From the NCBI RefSeq assembly GCF_937981295.1, contig NZ_CALJPC010000098.1, positions 1-23,349 on the forward strand: a stretch of DNA of 23,349 bases. Reading direction: 5' to 3'. The translations under genes were made by a program, and so were the position numbers. Below, in pieces: positions 1 through 6,827 of this stretch (position 1 is the stretch's first letter; every line of letters starts with the position of its first letter). Under the pieces are notes generated by a model. It saw only the letters and a list, made by a program, of their open reading frames with translations, had not been told where the DNA came from and made no database searches. The DNA is from an uncultured Campylobacter sp. Its GTDB lineage: Bacteria > Campylobacterota > Campylobacteria > Campylobacterales > Campylobacteraceae.

Positions 1-280
1 ACTTTGCACTTTCTTTTATTTTTTTTATATCTTTAAAAAATTCATCTATATTGCACCTGAAAAGCTTCGAGAGCTTGTATAGATGAAGCAAATTGAATCG
101 TTTTTGATCTGTGAAATTTTCCATGTTTGCGTAAAATCCGTTTGAAGCTTGACCTATGCTTAGGGCAGTTTCTAGCTGGCTTAAACCACATTCTTGGCGT
201 ATTCTCTTAACATTGCTTGCTACGATTTTTAAAAATTCTTCATCTTCTTCTTTTGTAGTTATTTGCGGCAAAGAAAGCAT
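1..280 (-). CDS. XRE-family helix-turn-helix regulator, partial at left edge
   Basis: The reading frame starts at an ATG at 280-278 and stays open for 93 codons to the window edge, so the C-terminus is missing. Residues 21-82 read as an XRE/Cro-type helix-turn-helix domain: VKRIRQECGLSQLETA for helices 1-2, then SIGQASNGFY as the recognition segment, and LLHLYKLSKLFRCNIDEFF as the closing helices typical of the family. An AGGAA ribosome-binding site lies about 8 bases upstream. The gene is AT-rich like the operon to its right and diverges from it across about 200 bases, so it may regulate that operon. This role is inferred from position only; the ligand and operator are unknown. Confidence 0.8.
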   Translation of the reverse strand, partial: MLSLPQITTKEEDEEFLKIVASNVKRIRQECGLSQLETALSIGQASNGFYANMENFTDQKRFNLLHLYKLSKLFRCNIDEFFKDIKKIKESAK

Positions 281-477
281 AGAAATAATTCCTATATAAA
301 AGTTTTCTATAAGTTTAGTTCTTATATAATGCTTTTTCAATTTCCATCAGCGATTATTTCTATAGAGATTAAATTGTAAATGATGTAATTTTGAAATTTT
401 TTTAATTTTAAATGAAAATCATGGATGGATTTGTAATTTTGTTTTATAAAAAAGCAATAAATTCAAAAGAGGTAAAT
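281..477. promoter_or_regulatory. Divergent intergenic region of the AT-rich island
   Basis: This AT-rich spacer of about 200 bases separates the leftward XRE gene from the rightward small-protein operon, so it should hold both promoters and any operator. A TATAAA at 445-450 is a candidate -10 for the rightward operon, and an AGAGG site precedes the ATG at 478. On the left side, the TATATAAG on the minus strand around 321-330 could serve the regulator. No convincing palindromic operator was found by eye. The promoter assignments are motif matches only. Confidence 0.35.
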
Positions 478-698
478 ATGAAAAAATTGTAGCCTTTATT
501 TTGGCTTGCATTTTAGGATTCATTACTTTCTTTATAGTAGTTGGATCTCTAAATTTTTTGCTTTTATTTAATAACCTAAAAATGGGACCAATACTCATAT
601 TGGCGTTGTTTTCATTTTTTATTTGGATCACCAAACGACTTTATTTTTTCTTTTACAGAAAGATTGACCGCGAGCATACGGAAGAAGAGCAAAAATGA
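478..698 (+). CDS. Small two-helix membrane protein, frameshifted at a six-A run
   Basis: The best start is the ATG at 478, five bases after an AGAGG ribosome-binding site. Read directly it gives Met-Lys-Lys-Leu and then TAG. With one more A in the run at 481-486 it would read MKKIVAFILACILGFITFF and continue unbroken to the TGA at 696-698, giving 73 residues with two hydrophobic helices (about 4-27 and 36-56) and a charged tail (IDREHTEEEQK). In the present frame only a TTG at 501 without a good ribosome-binding site could start this frame. The gene overlaps the next one by four bases (ATGA). It is a frameshifted or phase-switched gene, or carries a sequencing error. The function is unknown. 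Confidence 0.6.
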
Positions 699-1249
699 AA
701 GCTATTATTTCCATGATTGCTCTTTTTATGAGTGCATTTTCATTGGACGGATATACCTATTATTCCACTCAAAATAATCCTAAGGCGAAAGGTCTTGATT
801 TGAAAATAGGAATTCCTAATTCCTTTATATTGAAGGATGGTTATAGACCAAATGTGGTTTTAAAATTTATAGATACAAATTTAAATATGATTATGGTCCT
901 AATATATAAATCACCGGATTTTATGGGAGTAGAATTGAATCAAACTAATTACAAAGAATTTTGTGAGTCCAATATAGTGGATATGTCTAAAAATAATATG
1001 CTATCGCGGTTAATTTCTTGTGATATGCTAGTTATTGAAAATTTACCAGCTGTTGGTATGGTAAGTGAGATTTTAGGAAAGAGATTAAATCTAGAAATTA
1101 CAAGCTATAATAATACATATTTTGTATTCTATAGAGACTATCTTATAGAAATAAATTTTGTTTCTGTTGATATGCAGAAATTATTGACCCTAGAAGATAC
1201 AATATATCAGGTTTTAAATTCAATAGTAATCAATGATATGTACAGATAA
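695..1249 (+). CDS. Exported hypothetical protein, 184 aa
   Basis: The ATG overlaps the stop of the preceding gene in an ATGA junction, which suggests coupled translation. The first 16 or so residues (MKAIISMIALFMSAFS) look like a Sec signal peptide, so the protein is probably periplasmic. The mature part is rich in Asn, Ile and Tyr. After KGLDLKIGIPNSF it has a segment DGYRPNVVLKF that recalls the conserved RPN-V-KF stretch of some small exported bacterial proteins; that resemblance is from memory and weak. The gene is strongly AT-rich: 13 of 60 bases are G or C in 841-900. I do not recognise the family and assign no function. Confidence 0.75.
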   Translation: MKAIISMIALFMSAFSLDGYTYYSTQNNPKAKGLDLKIGIPNSFILKDGYRPNVVLKFIDTNLNMIMVLIYKSPDFMGVELNQTNYKEFCESNIVDMSKNNMLSRLISCDMLVIENLPAVGMVSEILGKRLNLEITSYNNTYFVFYRDYLIEINFVSVDMQKLLTLEDTIYQVLNSIVINDMYR

Positions 1250-1258
1250 GGAGCATAG

Positions 1259-1426
1259 ATGTCACTTTTGATCTCAATTATATTTTTCCTATTATACTGT
1301 ATGAGTTTTAGACCATCGTTCAATCCGTATAACCCATATAGAGATCATATATTTTTATTAAATAGGCTTTTTAAGTGGCTTTCTATCATCTCGGCAATCA
1401 TTTTTATTGTGAGAATTTTTTCATAA
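1259..1426 (+). CDS. Small membrane protein, 55 aa
   Basis: This short gene starts nine bases after the preceding stop. An AAGGAG ribosome-binding site at 1248-1253 precedes the ATG at 1259, and the frame ends at the TAA at 1424-1426. The protein has a hydrophobic N-terminal helix (residues 2-16), a short polar loop rich in Pro, Asn and Tyr (FNPYNPYRDH) and a second hydrophobic helix near the C-terminus (residues 38-53). It is therefore probably a two-pass membrane peptide or one with an uncleaved anchor. No family is recognised. Its strong ribosome-binding site and its place within the operon argue that it is real despite its size. Confidence 0.6.
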   Translation: MSLLISIIFFLLYCMSFRPSFNPYNPYRDHIFLLNRLFKWLSIISAIIFIVRIFS

Positions 1427-1437
1427 GGAAGGTAGTC

Positions 1438-1629
1438 ATGAAAATATTATTGATTTCTATATGTTTTATAATAACAGCCAAATCTTATATGATAAATGGC
1501 ATGTACGCAACTATGGAAAGTTGTAGATATGAACAATTTGGTTATGAATTTGGATATGTGGGTTATTATCGTGGCAACGATAATAATCTGTATATTATAT
1601 TTTTTGGAAAAAATTATTGTGAATTTTAA
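1438..1629 (+). CDS. Small exported hypothetical protein, 63 aa
   Basis: The ATG at 1438 is chosen because an AAGGAAGG site lies just upstream. The open frame extends further 5' only through the end of the preceding gene. Residues 1-16 (MKILLISICFIITAKS) look like a signal peptide. The mature part of about 47 residues is aromatic and glycine-rich (FGYEFGYVGYYRG) with two cysteines that could form a disulfide in the periplasm. It is co-directional with its neighbours and closely spaced. No family is recognised. Confidence 0.6.
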   Translation: MKILLISICFIITAKSYMINGMYATMESCRYEQFGYEFGYVGYYRGNDNNLYIIFFGKNYCEF

Positions 1630-1644
1630 TAAGAGGAATTAAAA

Positions 1645-2040
1645 ATGAAAAAAGTACTAGCCTTTTTGGTTGTATGTTCTTGTTGTTTTTCTGCAAATAA
1701 ACAAAGTTGCAATATAGCGTTGCAACAAATTTTAAGTTATGAAAAATATCCTATAAATCAGCAAAACATGATTATTATAAATGAACCTTTTTGCGATGAA
1801 TATGGGAATCTGAACAGAGTAGTGATTTTGACAAATCTATTTCTAAATAATAGCAATATGAGTATTGAAGAATTAGAAAATCACATGGCTAATAATGCGA
1901 GTCCGCAGTTTTGTAGGTTTTTAAATATGGGTAGATTTTTTGACTATATTAACAAGCACACTTCATTTTATAAAACCGAAGATGGAAAAAATCTATTTGA
2001 ATTATCTGTAAGCAAGGAAGGTTGTGTCAAATATAGATAA
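1645..2040 (+). CDS. Small exported cysteine-containing protein, 131 aa
   Basis: An AGAGGAAT ribosome-binding site precedes the ATG. Residues 1-17 (MKKVLAFLVVCSCCFSA) form a signal peptide. The mature part has four cysteines, in SCNIAL, FCDEYG, FCRFLNMG and EGCVKYR, suggesting two disulfides. The C-terminal half has the layout Cys-x3-Leu-x-Met-Gly, then Phe-x-Tyr-Ile, then DGK-x-LFEL-x-V-x-K-x-x-Cys. This resembles a group of short exported proteins of proteobacteria of unknown function that I remember with the same Cys...Gly...Tyr...DGK...Cys spacing. It is the last gene of the AT-rich operon. The function is unknown. Confidence 0.72.
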   Translation: MKKVLAFLVVCSCCFSANKQSCNIALQQILSYEKYPINQQNMIIINEPFCDEYGNLNRVVILTNLFLNNSNMSIEELENHMANNASPQFCRFLNMGRFFDYINKHTSFYKTEDGKNLFELSVSKEGCVKYR

Positions 2041-2078
2041 ATTTTAGAGTAAAAGTATCTTTAGAGGGTATAGAGAGG

Positions 2079-2783
2079 TCATTTAAACGCCGCGAAGCTC
2101 ATAAAATTCGCCCATTTAAAAATACTCTCGACGTGCTTAAAGCCCGCGCCCAGCGCCAAAGCGCGGTTTTCCGCTTCGGTGTATGGCACTAGCACGTTTT
2201 CGAGCGCCTCGCGTTTTTGCGCGATCTCGTAGCGCGAATAGCCTTGCGTGCGCTTGTAATCCTCGTAAATTTCGATCATCCGGCGCGCGAGCGCAGGCTC
2301 TTCGTAGACGATCTTTTCGCTAAAGATCAAAACCCCATCCTCACGCAATCCGTCGTAAATTTTACTCACGAGCGCGGCCCTACGCGGCGGCCTGATGAAC
2401 TGCAGAGTGTAGTTTAAAATCACGGCGTCGCAGTCCGCGAGGCTCGCATCCAGCACGTCCGATACGCTAAGCTCGAGCTCGGCGCCGAACGCCGCCGCCT
2501 TAGCGCGAGCGTTTTGTATCATCGCCTCCGAGCTGTCGATGCCGCACAGCCGCAGATCGGGGCGCAGCGCAAACAGCGCCAGCAGCGCGGTCGCAGTCGA
2601 GCAGCCAAGATCGATCACGCGGGCCTTTTGCGGCAGTATCCGCGCCAAAAGCTCGCTGCTAAGTCGCGTGCTGGCCTCGTAAAACGGCACGCTGCGGCCG
2701 ATCATATCATCAAAAACCGACGCGACGCTGGCGTCAAACTCAAACTGCTTTTTGATAGGCTCTTTAAAAATTTCGTCTTTCAT
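2079..2783 (-). CDS. cmoA: Carboxy-S-adenosyl-L-methionine synthase CmoA
   Basis: CmoA converts SAM and prephenate to carboxy-SAM, the donor used by CmoB to make cmo5U34 in wobble tRNAs. The 234-residue protein matches the E. coli family throughout: FDDMIGRSVPFY at 24-35, the SAM-binding VIDLGCSTATAL at 57-68, GIDSSEAMI at 81-89, NYTLQF at 124-129 and KREALENVLVP at 190-200. The ATG at 2783 is chosen because AAGGAA lies just upstream; an in-frame upstream extension is low in similarity. It is the last gene of the leftward array and converges on the AT-rich island. Its partner cmoB is also in this window at 17159-18052. The start of a pseudo-duplicated element precedes it. Confidence 0.9.
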   Translation of the reverse strand: MKDEIFKEPIKKQFEFDASVASVFDDMIGRSVPFYEASTRLSSELLARILPQKARVIDLGCSTATALLALFALRPDLRLCGIDSSEAMIQNARAKAAAFGAELELSVSDVLDASLADCDAVILNYTLQFIRPPRRAALVSKIYDGLREDGVLIFSEKIVYEEPALARRMIEIYEDYKRTQGYSRYEIAQKREALENVLVPYTEAENRALALGAGFKHVESIFKWANFMSFAAFK

Positions 2784-2821
2784 CCGTTTCCTTTTTAGTT
2801 TCGCTATTTGCGCAGCACTCG

Positions 2822-2828
2822 ATTTATA
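2822..2828 (-). promoter_or_regulatory. Candidate -10 element for cmoA
   Basis: The minus strand reads TATAAAT here, about 39 bases before the cmoA ATG and inside the first copy of an imperfect direct repeat. Because cmoA lies 0.9 kb from ribF it probably needs its own promoter. This is a motif match only, with no confirmed -35. Confidence 0.25.
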
Positions 2829-3209
2829 CTTCCTACGCATGCTAAGCGCAGAATTCTCACGCCGCGCTTTCTGCACTTAGCACTTACGCGACACTCGATT
2901 TGCGACCGCTACGCATGGAATTTTTGCGCTTAGTTTGCCCCGTGCGTAAGCATACCTAAATTTTAAACGCAGCATGAGCGCTTTTGATGCGAGCGAGCTG
3001 TATCCCAGTTTGTGCTCCACTTCTAGCCCAGATACGCTTGATGCATGATTAAATTTCATGTCTTGCTTGACAGACCCTAAAATTCCGCGCCGTGCAAATA
3101 CATCTTTAAAATTCTACGCCGTATTTTCGCAGCATTAATTTTACGTCGCCAAATCTCACGCTACCAAAACAGCTCCTTTAAATTCTTTAATTACTAACTT
3201 AAACTAAAA

Positions 3210-3305
3210 GCATAGTCAAAGCTCCATTAGTAGAATTTCGCACCCATTTTGCGATTTTACGCGCCGTAAATGGAGGCGCTTGGTAAAATTTACGTTTGAC
3301 TATGC
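3210..3305. repeat. 96-bp element with 11-bp terminal inverted repeats and nested hairpins
   Basis: The ends are a perfect inverted pair, GCATAGTCAAA at 3210-3220 and TTTGACTATGC at 3295-3305. Inside, CTCCA (3222-3226) can pair with TGGAG (3271-3275). Within that lie a CGCA/TGCG hairpin (3239-3253) and a TTTACG-CGC-CGTAAA hairpin (3256-3270). The layout fits either a small MITE-like element or a branched structured RNA. No clear target duplication flanks it and no gene lies inside. Confidence 0.4.
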
Positions 3306-3473
3306 GCATAATTTAGCCGCTTGGCTCTTGCTCGGCAGCTTATCCCTGCTAAATTTTAAAGCTTCGCAGCGCAACTAAGATTTTTTATCGCCCTTAATTT
3401 TTGGCGCGGCTTGCACTTGCCTTGTTTTGCATGAGCTGAAGCTCAAGGTGCGTTAAAGCCATGTAGGCGATAC

Positions 3474-3492
3474 GTCGTTAAAATTTAACGAC
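3474..3492. repeat. 19-base near-perfect palindrome
   Basis: Arms GTCGTTAAA and TTTAACGAC flank one central base and are followed on the plus strand by TTTTT. This could be a weak plus-strand terminator or a protein-binding palindrome, but no plus-strand gene ends nearby, so its role is unclear. Confidence 0.35.
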
Positions 3493-3710
3493 TTTTTAGC
3501 AGCTTGCGCGCCGCTTTTGTGTACACTTCCCATATGGCATCGCAGACGCAGGCGGTGCACCAAGTATTCTCAATGACAACGGGCACACGACTTTTATACG
3601 GGACGACGCAGACGGCTCATTTAATGCGCCTAGATGCAAAACGCGTGCAGACACATCAAATTTCAAGCACACAGCGCGCAAATTTCATCTTTAAGCTTAC
3701 AAGCCGTAGA

Positions 3711-5108
3711 TTAAAATTTGCGGTTTCGTAGTACCGCCTCCGCCTCCGAAGCGTCTTTTAAAATCTGCTCTTTAAGCCGCGCTAGATCGCTAAATTTGCG
3801 ATTTTCACGTAGGAACTTTATAAATTTCACGCAAGCAAATTTCGCGCCGCTGTTTTTGTCCGCAACCTCTAAATTTTTATTTTCGGCGTCCAAGCTCTCA
3901 CTCGCCGCAAAATTTTGTGTAGAAATTTCTACTGAATTACACGCCGAAATTTCATCTAAATTTCGCGCAGAATGTGCGGCTTGCCTCCCGCAACACGGCG
4001 CGCGATCTTGCGCAGAATTTACGGCCTCGAAGCCCGCAAAGCCCCCTAAAATGTGCGTTTCAATCGCAAAAGCCCCGTCGGTGCTGAGCCTGTGCCCCAA
4101 GAAGCTCACGCTTGCAAATTCCTTGCTTCCGGCGCGCGCCAGGGTCGCATACACGCCGCTTTTTGGCATAAAATAGCCGCTCGCATCAAGATTTAGCGTC
4201 GCTACGAACTCCCGCGCCCCGCGCCCCTGACCGCGCACGATCCGCCCGCAGATCTCGTAATTTCGCCCCAAAAGTTCCGCCGCTTCTTCGCACTGGCCGC
4301 GCGATAAAAGCTCTTTGATCCTGCTTGAATGCACGCCGCCGCCGCTTAAGCAAAACTCCCCTACGACGCAGGTTTGCCCACGAAATTCGCGCCTTAAAAA
4401 TTCCACGTCCCACGCCCGATCACGCCCAAATCTAAAGTCCTCGCCGACGACAATTTTTTGTAAATTTATGAAATTCTGCCTTAAAAGTGTGATAAATTCG
4501 CCTCCGCTAAGGCTTTTGATAGTGCGTAGATCGCAATAAAAAATCTTTTTGTTCGTAAACGCCTGCCGTGACGCAAAAGGGGTTAGCTTCGTGCCACCAC
4601 CTGCTAGGATTACGATTATTGCGCCTTGCTCGCCTAGGCGCTCAAATAATTTTTGATGTCCAAGGTGCATGCCGTCGAAGTTGCCGATTGCTACGGCGCG
4701 CACATTATCGCGGTTTGAGCCTTGTAGCGTTGCGAAAATATCGCCTCGTGCGAACTGCTCGCTTAGGCGCGCACGCAGCACTTCCGCACAAGCAGGAAAC
4801 GTGCCTTGAGCCTGCACGTCTACGTCATTGCTGCAAGCGTCATTATAAGCCGTTTTACTGCCAAAAGTCGTTTCATTGCTGCAAGAGGTGTCGGTGTCTG
4901 CTTCATCTGCGCGGTGCGCATCGCCGGTTTTATTTTTGCGTAGCTCTTGCTTCGGGTGTTCGATACTTTTAGATGAATTTTCCACATTGCTTGTGAAATT
5001 CTGTTCCGTAAAATTTTTCAAGCTGGAATTCTGCGCTACGAAATTTTGCTCTTTAAAATTCCGTAGTGAAGCCTCTGTATGGTCTTTACATGATTTTTGA
5101 TTAGCCAT
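3711..5108 (-). CDS. ribF: Bifunctional riboflavin kinase/FAD synthetase RibF with extra low-complexity segments
   Basis: RibF makes FMN and FAD from riboflavin. The nucleotidyltransferase domain shows AIGNFDGMHLGHQ (140-152, the HxGH-type ATP site), VGEDFRFGRDR (221-231) and HSSRIKELLSRG (260-271). The kinase domain shows GQGRGAREFVATLNL (293-307), PKSGVYA (315-321) and a final KFIKFLRENRKF. The usual PTxN is ATLN here, with the Thr and Asn kept. At 465 residues it is far longer than the usual 280-310. About 130 residues precede the core, with NF-rich repeats (QNF, KNF), and a low-complexity insert at about 363-425 sits inside the kinase domain. The start overlaps the lipocalin stop (TAATG) but has a weak ribosome-binding site, so the true start may lie downstream. 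Confidence 0.85.
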   Translation of the reverse strand: MANQKSCKDHTEASLRNFKEQNFVAQNSSLKNFTEQNFTSNVENSSKSIEHPKQELRKNKTGDAHRADEADTDTSCSNETTFGSKTAYNDACSNDVDVQAQGTFPACAEVLRARLSEQFARGDIFATLQGSNRDNVRAVAIGNFDGMHLGHQKLFERLGEQGAIIVILAGGGTKLTPFASRQAFTNKKIFYCDLRTIKSLSGGEFITLLRQNFINLQKIVVGEDFRFGRDRAWDVEFLRREFRGQTCVVGEFCLSGGGVHSSRIKELLSRGQCEEAAELLGRNYEICGRIVRGQGRGAREFVATLNLDASGYFMPKSGVYATLARAGSKEFASVSFLGHRLSTDGAFAIETHILGGFAGFEAVNSAQDRAPCCGRQAAHSARNLDEISACNSVEISTQNFAASESLDAENKNLEVADKNSGAKFACVKFIKFLRENRKFSDLARLKEQILKDASEAEAVLRNRKF

Positions 5109-5620
5109 TATTGCTGCTTTGTCCAGACGATTTTTTTGGTGTCGTAACCGCTATGCTTCGCCTTTTTTAGATATAGGATGCGGATCGGCTCGGGCAGGGT
5201 TTTGGTGCGCGAGAGGATATACAGCTCGCTCGTATCGGCGCCGAAGATCAGGGCGTAGCGATAGTCGCCGTCCACCTGCGCCACGCGGTAGAGGGAGTCG
5301 GAAATCAGACCTTTTTGATAGAGCAGACCTACGTTTTTATCGCCCGCAAACTCCAACACGTGCTGCTCGTTTTTGATTTTGCCCGAGCTCGTTTGGGCTG
5401 ATTTTAGGAGGTTGATGGTGGAATTTTTATCGACGAAGCACTCGTAGGCGGTGTTTTGCAGATCGTCGTCGCCCTTCATGCGGGCGATCTCATACCAGCC
5501 GCCGCTAAATTTAGAGATGTCGAAGTTTTTTACGATCGGCGCTTTGGGGCTCAGACTTTTGGCGCATGAGCTCAAAAAAACGGCGCCTAGCACCAAAATA
5601 ATCAAATTTTTAAATTTCAT
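5108..5620 (-). CDS. Lipocalin-family outer-membrane lipoprotein (Blc-like)
   Basis: The 170-residue product begins with a lipoprotein signal ending in the lipobox LSSC, with Cys19 as the lipidated residue. The lipocalin signature GGWYEIAR follows at 40-47. YALIFGADTSELYILSR (122-138) and HSGYDTKKIVWTKQ near the end match the Blc/apolipoprotein D group. Such proteins bind fatty acids or lysophospholipids in the envelope. The gene lies between tlyA and ribF, overlapping the former by 11 bases and the latter by one, with AAAGGA upstream of its ATG inside tlyA. As I remember C. jejuni, this position is empty, so the gene looks inserted into a conserved array. The family is clear but the ligand is not. 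Confidence 0.85.
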   Translation of the reverse strand: MKFKNLIILVLGAVFLSSCAKSLSPKAPIVKNFDISKFSGGWYEIARMKGDDDLQNTAYECFVDKNSTINLLKSAQTSSGKIKNEQHVLEFAGDKNVGLLYQKGLISDSLYRVAQVDGDYRYALIFGADTSELYILSRTKTLPEPIRILYLKKAKHSGYDTKKIVWTKQQ

Positions 5621-6827
5621 CGTTCGTCCTTTTTAGAAGATAGAAAAATTCTTGATTTCCCTCTTTGCCCGTGATCTTACAGGCGCTAGCGTGCAGCACG
5701 GCAAGGCCCAGCTCGGCGCATAGCCGCTCAAATTTCGTCCGTGCGGCGCGCGCCGCTTTTTCGTCTTTGAGCACGCCTTTTTTATTTCGCTTGATCTCCG
5801 CGCCGACTTCAAACTGCGGCTTAAATAGCACGATGAGAACGCTTTTTGCAAGGCGCACGAGGCTTTCTAGGATTAAATTTAGCGAGATGAAGCTCACGTC
5901 GCAGGTGATGAGATCAAATTTTTTCTTGCTCGCAAACTCCCTGATGTCGGTGTTTTCGCGCACTATCACGCGAGGGTCGCGCCGCAAAATTTCGCTTAGC
6001 TGCGAGCTGCCGACGTCAAGCGCGGTCACGCTCTTCGCGCCGCGCTGCAATAAAATCTGCACGAACCCGCCGGTGCTGCTGCCTACGTCCAAAACATCGA
6101 CTCCCGCTAAATTTAAAACCTCTTTTTGAGAAGGCTTTATTTGTAGCGGCTCCGCGCCGCCTTCGCTGCGGCACGCGCCCGCCTTGCCGCCAGATTTGGA
6201 GGCTGCCGTATTTGAAATCTCTGCCGTTTCGGCGTCTACGTCCGTTTGCAAATGCCCTGCCGTATCGGCGCCTGTGCTCATCTGTAAAAATTCCACTGTT
6301 TGCTTGCCTGCACCGGTTTGTAAAAGCTCCGCCGTATCGGCGCTAGTTTTTACGTTGCGGATCGCCTCGGTAGTCGCTTTCGCGCTCTTTGTTGTCGTGA
6401 CGGCCGCGCTTGGAATTTCGGTCGTCTCGTTCGCGTTTAAAATTCTTTTCGTAGCCGCAAAATCGGCACTTGAAATTTGCGTCGTTACTGCGCCCGCCTT
6501 TTGCGTCGCTGCCGCTTTGCTATCCGCGTCCTTTGCGGCGCTGCACGGCTTTGAAATTTCTGCCGCCGTGCTAGGCAAATTTGCGCCGCAGCTTGCTAAA
6601 AGCCCGTTTTCGGCGAGCTCGTCCAAAAAGCCTGCAAGCTTGAGCGCGCCCCTGCTTACGTAAATTTGATCAACCGCGCTGATTTCGCCGCTCTGCTCGG
6701 GCGCTATCTGTGCAGAGGGCCTGTTTTGAATGGCGCCTCGCAGCAAAATTTTATCCTGTTTTATTAGCGCGGCAGCCTGATTTCTGCTGATTTTAAGCGT
6801 ATTTGCGACGAGCAGATCAAATCTCAT
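5610..6827 (-). CDS. tlyA: TlyA-type rRNA 2'-O-methyltransferase with a large repeat insert
   Basis: TlyA methylates the 2'-OH of cytidine in rRNA (C1920 of 23S, and in some bacteria C1409 of 16S) and affects capreomycin sensitivity. Residues 1-60 form an S4 RNA-binding domain (RFDLLVANTLKISRNQAAALI) ending in YVSRGALKLAGFL. The FtsJ-like methyltransferase core begins at about 244 with VLDVGSSTGGF, then ALDVGSSQL, ITCDVSFISLN and LFKPQFEVG. At 405 residues it is about 150 longer than usual. The excess is a low-complexity block at about 79-235 between the two domains that contains a 12-residue tandem repeat. The start overlaps the stop of the preceding frame (ATGA) with GGAG upstream. Confidence 0.88.
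   Translation of the reverse strand: MRFDLLVANTLKISRNQAAALIKQDKILLRGAIQNRPSAQIAPEQSGEISAVDQIYVSRGALKLAGFLDELAENGLLASCGANLPSTAAEISKPCSAAKDADSKAAATQKAGAVTTQISSADFAATKRILNANETTEIPSAAVTTTKSAKATTEAIRNVKTSADTAELLQTGAGKQTVEFLQMSTGADTAGHLQTDVDAETAEISNTAASKSGGKAGACRSEGGAEPLQIKPSQKEVLNLAGVDVLDVGSSTGGFVQILLQRGAKSVTALDVGSSQLSEILRRDPRVIVRENTDIREFASKKKFDLITCDVSFISLNLILESLVRLAKSVLIVLFKPQFEVGAEIKRNKKGVLKDEKAARAARTKFERLCAELGLAVLHASACKITGKEGNQEFFYLLKRTNDEI
6223..6366. repeat. Four tandem 36-bp units inside tlyA
   Basis: Four contiguous 36-base units run 6223-6258, 6259-6294, 6295-6330 and 6331-6366. On the coding strand they encode a degenerate dodecapeptide, for example EFLQMSTGADTA, GHLQTDVDAETA and ELLQTGAGKQTV, keeping a Leu-Gln and an Ala-Asp-Thr-Ala core. 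Because 36 is divisible by three, copy number can change without breaking tlyA. There are no spacers, so this is not a CRISPR array. Confidence 0.75.

Larger units (their letters stand above)
2784..3710. other. Long intergenic region without a convincing gene
   Basis: No frame here looks like a real protein. Short open frames on both strands have no family features and no good ribosome-binding sites. The region holds an imperfect 31-base direct repeat (2811-2841 and 2887-2917, sharing CACTCGATTT and CTACGCATG), a nested inverted-repeat element (3210-3305) and a 19-base palindrome (3474-3492). It may be the remains of a decayed gene between ribF and cmoA, which are adjacent in C. jejuni as I remember it. 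Confidence 0.5.

Noticed and set aside
3474..3497. Palindrome plus T-run as terminator of ribF
   Set aside because: The T-run is on the plus strand side, while ribF is transcribed leftward; in that direction no U-run follows.
2784..3731. Short frames on both strands between cmoA and ribF
   Set aside because: Composition is irregular, ribosome-binding sites are lacking, and nothing resembles a protein family; they most likely reflect spacer or decayed sequence.
6223..6366. 36-bp repeats as a CRISPR array
   Set aside because: Units are contiguous with no spacers, are degenerate, and encode a continuous peptide within tlyA; no cas gene is nearby.
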